DNA from: Beaufortia kweichowensis
Taxonomy: Eukaryota; Chordata; Actinopteri; Cypriniformes; Gastromyzontidae
Direction of reading: 5' to 3'
Assembly (NCBI GenBank): GCA_019155185.1
Contig: CM032807.1
Coordinates: 14,544,200-14,608,199, forward strand
Length of the DNA: 64,000 nucleotides
The notes beneath the pieces are model-generated. The model was not told where the DNA came from. It saw only the letters and a list, made by a program, of their open reading frames with translations, and did not search any database. Numbering within the stretch: position 1 is the stretch's first letter; each line of letters starts with the position of its first letter. A program made the translations under genes and the position numbers. Below, one piece after another: positions 38,041 through 50,115 of the stretch.

Positions 38041-41000
38041 ATCTAAATCCATAGAGACATGCCATGTTATAATTATTATGTTAATAATGCTGTTGTTTTT
38101 TTAGTGTATAGTTATTTAAAATCAAGACTTCCTACACACTTGCTTCAAATTGTGCTTCGACTTACTGCTTACTGATTTTTCAGTTTGTTTGTTTTTTACT
38201 TGATAAAGTAAAGTGCGCTTTTATGTTTTAAACAGAGATGGCGCTATAGAGGAAAAATGTACAGATTGACATTTTAAAGATACAATAACGTAAGGCATTC
38301 TAGCATCCCGCATGTTGACGAGACTGTGTTTGTTATTCGGAGGTGAAAGCAGGTCAGCTGGGCTGTAATCGTGCACATGATTCATTCCGAGAGCTCAATT
38401 AAGGGGTTTGAACAAAGGCGATGTCTATCAGCACACTATGAACCAAGACCATGCACAATGCCTGCGGTTATTTTCCTGTCTCATCAACAGCCCTCTTTCT
38501 GCTCGCCTGCGGAGCTCCATATCAGAGACCTGGTGCAAATGAGGTACCAGAAACTTTCAACCTTGATAACTTACAGTCTATACAACATACGCCATCCATA
38601 CATCACGCCTCTGTGATTGAGCGAGAGATGTCAGCAGCGGGAGACCAGCCCGACTGCATCTCTGCTTATGTTGGAAATGGAAACCCGCTGAATTTCTTCT
38701 GGGCTGATGGATGAAATCGCTCGAGACGAGACCCAGCGCTGGGGGCAGGGCTTTGTGTACCGGGTGCTGTGTTTAACTGATCCTTGTGGGTGATCAGAGA
38801 ATGTTGTATTTTGGTTATTGGATTTATTTTGGTTTGCATACAATTACTGTGCTGATACCAGTTAGTTCCAGTTAGTGAGAAAGCTCCAGCGCTGTGTGTC
38901 ACAGAAGGTTTTGGAACCAGTTTTTATTTAATACCCACATGCCTGCTGCTTACACAACGTGCAATTTGTCTAATGTTGGTTATAAGAAAAAATGTCCAGC
39001 TTTATTTGAACAATAAAAGCAATTATTTATAAATAGGTAGACATCCCACAAGACGGGAAATTCAGCTGCAACATCAAATATAAATATTTGCCACTTCAAT
39101 AAACGCCAAGCAAGTGCTTTGATTGTAAATATATTTGGTAATTAAATACGGTTTCTAATTACTCGCCAGCCTAGTCCCTATTTCAGGCATGTAATCGTAA
39201 ACCAAACTATGTCAACAAGAATAAGCATATGCCAACTCATCTGGAAATCGCTCCTCAACAATTCCGCAACCAGTTAATAAAAACGTCACATGCCGTGATC
39301 TACAGAAAGAATTGCTAATGAACATGTAGCGGATGTAGTCTCAGTGGGACTCGCGCTGCTCGGTACGTGAAGTGCCGCGAACACTGCAGGCGTATCAACA
39401 CAGTCCATCTTCTGCTCTCCTCTCTTGATGCCGTTCCATTTTCACGACCCTCCACACCGGCTGACTGTTGATCACAGCTCACGCCTGTTTAAAAGCTCTG
39501 CCTGCACGGCTATGGAGTCATCACGGTCCACCGGAGACACGTATGTGCTACATTTACACAATAGGCAAAATAAATGGGAGCCCATTTGAGACCCCATTAC
39601 GGCCCTTGTGGGGCCGGTTATTTTCCTGAGAGCTGCTGGTGATGTGATGCCTCTGAATAGAGACAGCTGTGCATTCACCGTAGCTCTGCAGCTTGTGGAC
39701 GGTGCCACAATCGATTCAAATTTCTTTTTTTTTCTAGAATGTGGACCCTCTGGCAGTTCGCTACACGAGTTTTCATTGTGTTCTCACACGATAGCAGTGG
39801 GAAGTATGAACCGTGGTCGTATATCACCTTCTGAATAATTTTACAGTAATGGTGTATATGTAATGTATAAATTGCTTTCAATAAAAAAAAGTTTATATTT
39901 AAGAAATAGTCACCTACAAATGAATTTTTTTTTCTCACCATCATACACTGACCCTTTGTAGTGACCATAGCTGTCAAGATGAAAAACACCTAAAAAACAT
40001 AAAAGAACAAAAAAGCACATTTGATGTCTCTGTATGTGCTGGAATAAAGCACATTGCCTGGGCTACCTTTATGATGCGTTTAGGTGCTTGTTTTTTCATT
40101 TTGAAGCTTGACAGCTCCTGGTCTATAAATTTTCACTCTAGGTTCTTCCTTATATTGTTTGTGTAAGCAATACTGCCCACTGATAGCAGTGTGGATTTAT
40201 CTAAAGCTGCTTAGTTCGGTTAAAAAGGCATTTTTCAAAAACATAAACAGTATGTCTTTGTTGAAACACCTTTTCTAAATCTGTTCAATGAACTAAAGCC
40301 CAAATTCGGTACTTCACACTGCATGCACTTCTCTTTAAAACATCCCATTTCAGTAAATAAATACTGTGTTTAAAAGGATTTCTATTATAAGGTCACAGTC
40401 ATATTGTTTTTAATAAACAGTGTGATACTAGCACACAGTGTTGCTGTGTAGTTCATGGCTTAGTGAGCAGATTAGAAGGCAAAGTATGAATTAGATTAAA
40501 AGTGAAATGGTTTGCAAAGAATGTGTTTTTCCTGAACATTTGAGCTTGTTGTGTGTGTTTATACACATAAGGTTTCAGAAAATGTAGGAATATAGATTTT
40601 GATGAGGGATGAGAGAGTTTCCCTCCTGGCTAAAATCATTAGTACAGAGTAAACATTGTGTACAGTTTGGTTATATAATATTGACCACATAAATTCTAGT
40701 TTGAGGCTGATAGTGGGTGTTGTTTACTGGAAACGCAACACAAATATGCATGTATGTGTCTGTGTGTGCAACTGTGCAGGTGAGTGTCTGTACCGTACGT
40801 CTTCACACCATTATGATGTCCGCATGGCAGACTTATGAAATGTAGGAGTGCCAACATTCATTCATAAGTGATGTCTGTGATGCATTTTTAATTCCTCAAA
40901 CATGCTTTCCTTTTTCAATTGCTTCTGTCAGTTTTGATTTTATGAATCATTTATATTTAATGCAGTTAGCAGTGGCCTTTGGTGTTTCTACACCCTCCAT

Positions 41001-41235
41001 CACAACTCATGCTACATTAAATTAGTCTCATATAAACACAATGTGATACGTGAATAAAAAGGCTGCCTGCATCAGTGCCAGTAAACACGGTTGAATCAAT
41101 GATGGCTGCTGTCCGTGGTGCTGAACATGAACGAGACATTACAACATCTGATACACACACACATCAGTGTTGTACAATTTTCTGAATTGATTTTTGAATG
41201 CCTTTACAATTCTAGGTCATTTTCTGAATTTAAAG

Positions 41236-41520
41236 TAAAGGAAAAGTTCACCAAAATGTTTTTCATCATTTACTCACCACTCATTTCTTTTTCTAAACCT
41301 GCATGTTTTCTGCAGAACACAGCAGAATATATTTTGAAGAAAGATGGTTCAACATTGCGACCACATTGACTTTCATTGTATGGGCACACATCCACTGAGA
41401 TATTTCTCAGAATATCTTCTTTGGTGTTCTATACAAGAACGCCATACTGTTTTTACACAACATGTATAAATAACTGGTAAATGGTGGTAATTTTTATTCT
41501 TGGTTGAACTGTCCCTTTAA
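41236..41520. mobile_element. Foldback inverted-repeat element, copy 3 (near full length)
   Basis: Begins TAAAGGAAAAGTTCACCAAA and ends TTGAACTGTCCCTTTAA, which are mirrored ends. It contains CATCATTTACTCACC, AACCTGCATG, and inner GAATATATTTTGAAGAAAG and CTCAGAATATCTTCTTTGG arms. At 285 bp it is the most complete copy in the window. Confidence 0.8.
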
Positions 41521-42894
41521 GGATTCCTTTATAATGTATAGGATGTATATAATGTAATATAAGTTCAACCCATCAACATCGTATTTACAAACTGGCTTTT
41601 TAATGCTCTTCAAGATGAGCTACAGAAAAAACATCTAATAGTAATTAATGATAATTAGTAGTAATCAGGGTTTAAAATGCCATAAGCGCCTTAGAAATGA
41701 TATGCTATTATTAGGTGGCTTACTTTTTAGGTATTTAATTATGATAATTACAAACTTTTGTTGAGAAATAACTTTAAGAATATATATGTTGTTTACATAT
41801 CACTATATAGATTGTATTGCCATAGTTATACAATCTATATATATAGGCATACATATGTTTATTAAAATCAGTGGTGAAGTAATTTACGTGGAAAACTTGT
41901 GGACAAATTACATTATAGTTTAATTTCTTTGAATTGCATTTCAGCATTTTTTTTCCAGATTCCACTTCCTCTTCCTGTGGGCTGTGGTCAATTTGATTTA
42001 TATTCCACCTCGTGAATTGTAATGACTCCAAATCTAAGACTGACTGAATTGAGACCATCCCTGACACACATCAACACACAGATAAATGTGATTATAGTAT
42101 GGGTTCCGTCAGAATCGCTTTCATCTTTTCTTAACAGTGTCAGTTCAATCATATCAGTAAACTGCTCCTTGCGCTGTTGTTCTCACTCGCTCTATCACGC
42201 AGAGAGCATTTTATCAACACCCCTCGGCATCTGCAGTTTCTCTCTCTCCTTCTCTTTCTTTCTGCGGCTGTCATTTTCCCTGTTTAAAGGACTGTGTGTT
42301 TGTAAAGCTAAAATGATGTGCACCGCACCGCAAGGATTAACCGTGCGGATATAAAGTGTGTGCCGATGATAAAGCGATGCGTTCAGAGCTTGTAGTGAGG
42401 CTGCAGCAGATAGTTGCCACACGGTTCCTTGAAGGAAACTTTAAAGAACCCTTCAGATGGTGTTTACAGTACCCCTGTCCGCACTGTTGTTTTCAGAGAC
42501 GAGACTGTAGTATTTTATGGTTTCTTGCCACTGTAGGGCTTTTAAATGTGGCAGAATATTTGTTCTCATTTGTCAGCACAGCTGAAGATCAGTAAGATGT
42601 TTTTATTTCTGATGATGCTATTGAAGTGCTAATAAAAAACATGCTCCATGATGTTTGGATTGCAAAACCTACAGTAGCTTTTTTTTGTTTGCTTTGTAAA
42701 TATTAGACAACATTGGGAATCATGAGCAGCTACATGAGAAAGCATTTCTGCCAGCTATTTGAAATCACTGATCAGCATCAGTTAGTTTCAATTGTTTCTA
42801 ATAGTATATTTTATGTTTTACAGTTTTGATTCAATATTAATTTAAGTTAATTTAGGTAACAAACTGTATTTTCTTTTCCTTTTGGTTTTTTTCT

Positions 42895-43125
42895 TGTCCT
42901 ACCTGGTTTGGGTTGACCAGCTCAACCACCAATCAGTGAGACTCCTGCTGGACTATTAGATCGTCTAAGACCAGTCAGCAACAAGCCATATTCCAAAATC
43001 ACTTTACTCTGGTGTAATTGTTTTTTTCCAGAAATGAGACAGTCCACCAGCTCTGCCAGGTCTCCACCAGCTGGTAGTCCTTCTGGTCATCTACCTGAAC
43101 CAGCTGGACATCAGCTACCATTAGT
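42895..43125. repeat. CCAGCT/AGCTGG-rich dispersed repeat
   Basis: Repeated CCAGCT, ACCAGCTC, CCACCAGCTGG and CCTGGTTTGGGTTGACCAGC motifs in both orientations over about 230 bp, as in a degenerate minisatellite-like interspersed repeat common in fish. Family not assigned. Confidence 0.6.
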
Positions 43126-43855
43126 TTTTTTGGAAAGCCAAATCAATATTTACCATTTTACAAAAAATTGCTAGTTTTCCCAGCACTTTTCTCACAGGGA
43201 CCCACACCTGAGGAACAGAAGTGAACAACATGCATCACATGCTGACAGCAATCACAATCATTTAGCGTGTGAATGCAAACCAAGGGTTGAGAGGCTTTTC
43301 AGCAGGAAGTCAAATTGAAACGGCAGGCGGAGAGTTTGTGCCTGAGACTCCTCTGAGATTGATTTTTATTTAACATCAGTGCTTTAAGCAGTCCTCAGAG
43401 CCACGGGAAAGAGGGACTCTCGCTGCCACAGATGAAACGCACTAATGGCACACTATCATCCCAGTCACGAATCATCCGATCAGCTGTTCTCTTTTTTGTG
43501 GAACAACACGGGATTCGGTTTTGTTCTCAAGGAGACCTAATGAACCATCTGGAGAAAATGGGCCTTGTTTGCAAAAGTCATTACAAATATTGTGACTTCT
43601 ACGAAAAAGTGAAGTCTGCAAACTGTCTGTGAGAGGATGGAGAGAACCGAACTGCGGGGCTAAAAATAGACTAATTTTATGTGTGCATGGAACCGCAGAG
43701 ATGTTTTTTACTGCCATTTTTCATTGGGTTTTCCACTAAATAAACCTCAAGTGGATTAAATAGCATTTCTCAGTTATATGCTGTATTCAGACATTTGGGT
43801 ACAACTGAGGAGAGCACAAAATGATTTTTACAACAGATTGTGAGAAGACGTGAGA

Positions 43856-43895
43856 TGAGGAGACATTTGGAGAGGTGTGGAGACATTTGGAGAGA
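43856..43895. repeat. GGAGACATTTGG 20-bp tandem pair, copy A
   Basis: AGACATTTGG occurs twice at a 20-bp period (43,861 and 43,881). The whole segment is 38/41 identical to copy B at 45,501. Confidence 0.75.
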
Positions 43896-45500
43896 TGACG
43901 ACAGGAGCGATGAAGGGGACATGAGGAGACTTTAAAGAGAGATGAGGTGAGGAAATAATTCTTTGGATGTCTGACGTTACAGTGGTAAAGGTTGATCGGG
44001 TTTAAGTAACACATCTCCAGCAACCCTGCAGTCTCATTAAAGCAGACCACATCCTTCCCTCCTGTGAAGAAAATGAATTTCTCATTACCACACCATTGAA
44101 GGTGAATTATGAAGTGGATTTAGGAGGACGAGGACCATTTAAATGGTTGGGCAGTGAGTAATCATGTACTTCAGCTGTTTTTTTAATGGATTAGCGAATA
44201 CCCTTCGCCGTTTGCGGTGTTTCGTGAAATTTGCCTTTTAGTATTGAAGATTGGCAGGCGTAATACATCAGTTCAAATTAATGTCTAACAATAATTCTGA
44301 ATAGATTATGTTCATTTTTTAAAGAAGTGTTTAGGAAGATCGTTTCGAAATGCTACCCCAATTTACACAATAAAAAGCAATACAATAAAGGCAATAGTTT
44401 CAAATAATTTTGGATAAGCGTGTCTTCCAAATGTGTAAATATAAATACAAAGGTGAGATCCTGTTCAGGAGGTACAGGTCATAGTGATGTCATCTGAATT
44501 CTGGACAGTGTTCAGTTCCTCTCTGGTTTATGTTGCAAGCGCACAATGTGTAAACAAGCTTAATCTCCAGCACACAGATGAGAGGCTCGCGATGAGCCGC
44601 TAAAAAGATGATGTTTGTCAGCAAAGAGACCGTGGGAGTTGACAGATTGAAATATGATGAGTTAGATGTGTTTTCGGTTTAGGCAATTTTACATGATTAG
44701 TCTCGGTAAGATCCACATCCAAATCTCCTACGAGAGCTTGTTTTGAAAAAACGCTGTTTTAATTGAGGAAGACTAATTGTATCTGTTTTACATTGAAAGG
44801 TTGCAGTTGGAGGAAGACACATGAATTAATGGAGCTGAAGTCATCACAGTTCAACCCATCATATTAAAATGATAATCATGATCTCTTGTGAGTTGATCAA
44901 AATAAGTAGACATAATGCCATTCTGCGTGTGTTTGAGATGCACAAACTTCCTTGGGAGAAATACAAATGAGACAATCATAGCGTTATTAATCTCACCTGG
45001 TTGGGTCTTAGGAAAATTTGATATGAAACGCATATTGAAAATGTCTGAGTTCAGATGATTGTCAAATCTTGTTCTTCAAGCTCTAAATAAACTTCAGAGG
45101 AGACACTTTAATGGGGGTTTTTCTTTCAGGAGGAAAGTCTTTATCATTTTTTATTTAGTGTCTGAAGTGTTCCATCATCATGGAAACATGGAGACGTCTT
45201 TGTTTTTCATTTGTTTTTCAACATATTTTAAAATAGTGCTTTACATTATTGGCAAAGTCACAGAAAGTCATTTTATGTGCTCTGTTGTATTTAAATCAGG
45301 CTAGATATTGTGCTTGCATAGAGTAAAAATTCAGAATAAACTTAAGTAATCACAATGTCTGGAAAGTCATTGAACTGTAAAATTGAGGAACTATGAGAAA
45401 CACCAAATATATAGATGAGATATCCTTTTTCATAGTTCTACATTTTGGAAAAACTGCTAACTTTCTCACAGTGGTTTCCAATGGCCGGATCCCCGGAGAG

Positions 45501-45540
45501 GTGAGGAGACATTTGGTGAAGTGTGGAGACATTTGGAGAG
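45501..45540. repeat. GGAGACATTTGG 20-bp tandem pair, copy B
   Basis: AGACATTTGG at 45,507 and 45,527, period 20 bp, near-identical to copy A 1.6 kb upstream. It is flanked by another direct repeat, TTTCCAATGGCCGGATCC (about 45,476) and TTTCCAATGGTCGGTCCTCC (about 45,620). Confidence 0.75.
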
Positions 45541-45839
45541 GAGCGGGGAGGGGGAGATAAAAAGAAGCACGCTTTAGAGGTCTGATGTTCAACATCTCCA
45601 GCATAAAGATTTTCTGTGTTTTCCAATGGTCGGTCCTCCGAGACGATTCCGTGACGTTTGTTTGTGTCTGGCGAAGAAATGAGTTTCAGCCTGTATCGGC
45701 TGAAGATCAGTGAAACATTATATGTATTATGAATCTCTCGCTCCCTCTGCCACCGTGGGCATTCAGCTCCATCCGAAACACGGAGCAAATCTCTCAGCTC
45801 ATATGACATCCTTATCACCAACCGGCTGCAAGAAATCTG

Positions 45840-46400
45840 ATTCTATCGCTGCCTGCAAGGCATCTCGCTTTCCTCCCGTTTCTCTCGCTTCTCTTTCGCT
45901 CTCACAGTCTTCCTCTCGCCTTCTCTTTCACGCGCGTTCTCTCCTCCTCGTGATTCAAAAGCAGCTCACTCCTCTGCAGAGGCAGCCAGCCCTCCTGATT
46001 TGCTCGGCGCTCTGGAGCGATTTGCATAGGGCTGGCCCACATCCGAGCAGCTCCCGCCTCCTCTCCCACATCCATCCCGTCGTCTCCTCTTACTTTCACC
46101 TGAGTCGAGCCTCCCCCATCCATCCCCCCGCTCCTCTCTCCCTCCTCTCTGGCAGCATCTCTCTCCATCCTCTTGGCTAGAGAGTCTCTCATCCGTCTCT
46201 CTTTCTTGCTCAGAGACTGTTAGAAGGGGGTTCGACATTCGATATCTGTCGAGACTTTTGGTTTGTTAGCTGCGTGAGCGGACTCAGAGCTGGGGAGAGG
46301 GAAGACGGGAATCGCCGCTCGGAGTGGTGCGGGTTACTGGTCGTTATTCGCCGACTCTCTGTCTCTCGCTCTTTCCTCCAGAGGTGAGTTGGGTCAGTCG
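45840..46400 (+). promoter_or_regulatory. nrxn3: Putative beta-neurexin promoter and transcription start region
   Basis: Composition shifts sharply from AT-rich intron to pyrimidine-, GC- and CpG-rich sequence just before the beta coding exon. No TATA box is visible. A perfect POU octamer ATTTGCAT lies at 46,020-46,027. Many CTCTC/GAGAG blocks occur, as in TATA-less promoters. Beta-neurexins are known to be transcribed from an internal promoter in the intron between the EGF-C and LNS6 exons, and this is exactly that position. The start site itself is not determinable. Confidence 0.55.
46020..46027 (+). promoter_or_regulatory. POU octamer ATTTGCAT
   Basis: Exact octamer in the putative beta promoter, about 640 bp before the start codon. 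Neuronal POU factors are plausible ligands; this is inference from the motif. Confidence 0.4.
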
Positions 46401-46496
46401 GGGATACGCTGCACTCTTATTCTTCCTCTCCAAGTAGCAGCTGATTCATAACATCTGCCGGAACTGAGGAATAACTATATTTGCAAACTCTCTCAG
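46384..46496 (+). other. nrxn3: Possible small 5'UTR intron of the beta transcript
   Basis: CAGAG|GTGAGTT at 46,384 is a near-ideal donor, and CTCTCTCAG|GAC at 46,496 is a usable acceptor, giving a 113-bp candidate intron upstream of the beta start codon. It could equally be unspliced leader. No ATG lies inside it. Confidence 0.3.
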
Positions 46497-46568
46497 GACC
46501 ACTGTTGCCAAACGGAGAAAGGATTTTGCTTTGGATTTTTGGCAAAGGAGCAGCTCGCATTCCCGGAC

Positions 46569-46580
46569 ATGGGATCTTAA
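46569..46580 (+). other. Upstream ORF in the beta leader (Met-Gly-Ser-stop)
   Basis: ATGGGATCTTAA lies 89 bp before the beta start codon, with a purine at +4 and the weak -3 context CGGACATGG. It is the only ATG between 46,497 and the beta start, so it would be met first by scanning ribosomes and could dampen or modulate translation. Confidence 0.6.
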
Positions 46581-46668
46581 TAGGCACCAGGTGAAGGTTC
46601 ACACGTTTGTCTTTCCCTTCCACCCGCTGAAAGCCGTTCAGTCTTGCGGCGAGGAGGGGGCGATAACC

Positions 46669-46903
46669 ATGCGCCCCCAATCGGAGACCCGGCACTCCTT
46701 GTGGCTCGCCCGCGTGCTGCCACTGGCCTTAGGGTGTGTGTTTGGCAGTACATGGGGTTTGAACCCTGATAACACCCTTGTCCTCTCTTCCTCCACGTTT
46801 TCTCATTCGGAGACCCAGCACCACCATCACCCGGCAGGAGCCAGGCATCACCCGCCTCCCGTCGCCATCTATCGCTCTCCCGCCCCCCTGCGAGGAGGCC
46901 ATG
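46669..46903 (+). CDS. nrxn3: Beta-neurexin-specific first coding exon
   Basis: 235 coding nt (78 codons plus one base) from ATG in good context (A at -3) to donor CATG|GTGAGT, phase 1. The first residues MRPQSETRHSLWLARVLPLA and LGCVFGSTWG form a signal peptide, with a basic n-region and hydrophobic core. A Ser-rich segment (LVLSSSTFSHSETQ), a His-rich stretch (HHHHPAGARHHPPP) and the beta signature VAIYRSPAPLRGGHG follow. This ending is the conserved beta-neurexin segment (mammalian IYRSPxSLRGGHA). The final G plus CA of the LNS6 exon would give Ala. It is the first in-frame ATG; the open frame upstream in the leader has no other ATG. The mature beta form would have only LNS6 and the stalk, transmembrane and tail regions encoded beyond the window. 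The SKHHS motif of mammals is replaced by ARHHP. Confidence 0.93.
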
Positions 46904-48872
46904 GTGAGTTTGTTTCTCTTCGTCTATGTGTTTTCCACAGCTGAAAATCATTTACTTAATTGTCTCTCTGGGCTATGACAGGTTGTCACCTAACAAATAC
47001 GTGCATGTCGCTGAATAATTTAGATATGAATGTGGTTGTTGTACTATGTTGCATATGTTATAGGTGATTCAGTTTGACTCCATTCACACAGTTCTTCAGA
47101 GTTTTTTTCCGCTCCTGTCGGCAGCGGTACAGCAGATGGGGATGACAGGAGGGAGAGAAAGAGAGAGAGAGAGTGTGTGTGCATCACTAATCTGATCCTG
47201 TCAGGTCGTCACTGCTCACACATTCCAGACCTAATGAGATTCTGCCCCTCTGTCCCTTCTTCCTCCATCTGCTTGTGTGTGGCGTTTCACTTCCTCCACC
47301 CAAATGGATAGGACATTCTGTCTGCAAAATTTTACAGTGTTTCCAAATCGCCTTGATCTGGATGTCTTCGTGGTCAGACATTTGTTTTGTGTGACCGCCG
47401 GGGCGTTGCAGTCATTAAGGCTTGTAGGGACGTTTGTCCCTCCGCTTTTGGGAAATAATCATCATTTTTTCAAAACCCTAATAAGTTCCTTACGCTTGAT
47501 GCCTCACAGTGGCCATACTTCTTGAAAGTCATCAAAGCACTCTGTGTCCTGTCGGGTATCATTCTTGTGATATCATGTGACAGGCCCTTAATACAAATTA
47601 TTTTGCAAGTACGTTTTTGACGTTAATGATGCAAAAGTTAAACACTTTATCTCTAATTTAAAAATGAATCATGAAATAAAGTGAATTATGTGATACCACA
47701 CCTGCACCATGGTGTTATAGTGTATGACGTAAGTACAGCATGGTTTGCATTATGGATAATGGAAATATATATGTATTATTTCATGGATTCTTCAACTGGT
47801 TTCTTAAACGTACCGTACAATTTTAAAATGCACTTTCACATGACAGTGATCCTAGAATTAACTTTAAACTGACATTGGCATGCAGACAGCATAACACAGG
47901 GTTTATTTACAGCCTATTGGCCATAATTATTATCTGGCAGACAAAATGTCCAAAAACAACAGGGGTTATTGAAATAAAGCCAGTGGTGTTCAGCTGGTTA
48001 TATAATCTTAGAATGTCACCCCCCATAAGACAATCTATTCCTTGAAGAATAACATCTTTTCTAGGTCACTAAAATAACTACGCTTTTTATTTCGTGTGAA
48101 TGGACATGATGATGTTTTTTTCTCAAAAGTGCTAAATCTTTTTTATTGAGAAATGTTCCCCTAAGATACAAATAAATATATAATCCCCAAATAAGGAAAA
48201 ATGCATTTGAAAGTAATATAAGATAGTTTTGCAATTGCAAAATGTAATAACCCTAGTTCGATGGAGGGTAGTCTTGTGTGTTTAGAGACTTTAGAGGTCT
48301 TAGATTGCTCAACTGTGTTTAAGTTAACTGGAAGCAGTGAAGCAACAGTGATTGGGATTGAGAAGAGGAAAAAGGCTCTTTCTCTCTCACCTCGCTGTTT
48401 GAAGACCTTCTCTGTCCTCTGGGATGAGCTGCTGAGCCTTGCCAGGGCTGAAAATGAAAAAAGACACTGTCAAAAGATAGACACACAACACAGAGAAAGA
48501 GAGTCAGACGCTGGTCAGTCTTTCACTCAGTTGGTCAGTTTGAAAGCTGCACAGTATCTTCTCTATTTTTGTAATCTTTTTTAATCTTGCTTTCCAGCAT
48601 AAATAAATAAACACTTCTTAATTTAAAATGTGATCCTGTCTGTGAAAACCAGGCTCAAGTCTCAAAATCAAATTATGAGATTTTGAGCTTCAAAGTTTAA
48701 ATTCACCTATAAATATAACTATCATTTTAACCTTTCACATCTCATTACTCCATCAATATTAAAGATATCAAGTTTATAATTTCACAGAATGTTCTTTACA
48801 TGTGGGATTATTTTACGTGAAAACAGTAAATCACAAACCAAATCACAAAAAATGTTATTTAATCGAACAAAT

Positions 48873-49070
48873 GGTAACACTACAATAAGCTTATATTTGT
48901 TAATGCATTTACACTATTAAATCATTTTTTTAAAAGTTTTATTTGTTATTTAATGTTAATTTATACTGTAAATAATAATAAAATAAATAATATTTTGGTT
49001 GTTCATGCTAGCTGATGCATTAACTACTGTATGTACATTAACAAATAAAACCTTTTTGTTAAGTGTTGCT
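48873..49070. mobile_element. 198-bp MITE with 7-bp target duplication
   Basis: Ends GGTAACACT and AGTGTTGCT (reverse complement AGCAACACT) pair at 7 of 9 positions. The perfect direct repeat AACAAAT lies immediately outside both ends (48,866-48,872 and 49,071-49,077). The AT-rich interior contains TTTGTTAATGCATTTACAC and TGTACATTAACAAATAAAAC, partly mirrored. It is related to the degenerate element at 2,498. A hAT-type origin (8-bp duplication with one mismatch) is plausible. Confidence 0.75.
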
Positions 49071-49835
49071 AACAAATCTGGAGAATATTTACTGAACATT
49101 TTCACTGTTTCATCTTTGATGGAGTTTTGTATTTGTATCAGAAATGCTGGTGTGATATTTTAGAAAATATTGTAAAAAGAGCATCTACATACTAGTTAGT
49201 GGCAGACCTTGTTGGAGATCTTGTTCTCCACAGATGCACATCAGGTTTTTGTCATACCTGATAATAATAATCTGTTTTTTGTTTTATCATTTACTTTCCA
49301 GTTTTTCCATTGAATGTTTACTTGGTAATATCTGTTTATAGTGTTTTTTTACAAAAGACTACACCAGAATAACCACCAGAATTGAGTATTCTCCCACTGC
49401 AGAAATCCCAATTTAACCCCTGGTTATAGCTTGTAAACATATCATCTTCTGTAGGTCTGAAAATGTGCCCGAAGCATCTGTATGAAAGCGCTGTTACAGA
49501 CAGCATTGTTGAGCAACTGAGGGGCAGTTAAACACAAACAGGCTTTACTCAGCCATTTCTAACAGCGGCCAGGATTTTACACAGATCTTAATGGGAACAC
49601 GCACACACATCCGCCCATCCTCGCTCTGTTTCTATGCCCTCCATTTTGGCCTTGGACAGGAAATCAATGGGCGCCTTTGTTTTTGCTGCTTAATTATGGA
49701 GGTTATTTTAGTTTTTTGCTGTCGTCCTCTTTTCCTGATTGACTCTTTATCTCAGCGCAGACACACCTGAATGCAGCTGCCCATCTGCATGAGGACTAAT
49801 GAAGAAACATGAGTCAAACCAGTCCTGCTATTGCC

Positions 49836-50115
<280 letters not shown>

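Larger units (their letters stand above)
33001..45700 (+). other. nrxn3: Distal part of the long alpha intron before the beta promoter
   Basis: No supported gene. It includes TIR elements at 34,142-34,273 and 37,925-38,040, a perfect small palindrome at 36,876-36,892, a foldback element at 41,236-41,520, a CCAGCT-rich repeat at 42,895-43,125, and paired GGAGACATTTGG minisatellites at 43,856 and 45,501. Other sequence is AT-rich or mixed with no recognised content. Confidence 0.7.

Noticed and set aside
45902..46238. Minus-strand Gly/Arg/Glu-rich frames in the beta promoter
   Set aside because: They are low-complexity readings of the CT/GC-rich leader, with no family resemblance and no splice or start context.
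46531..46668. N-terminal extension of the beta reading frame
   Set aside because: The frame is open but starts from a TTG. The first ATG in frame is at 46,669, directly before a typical signal peptide.
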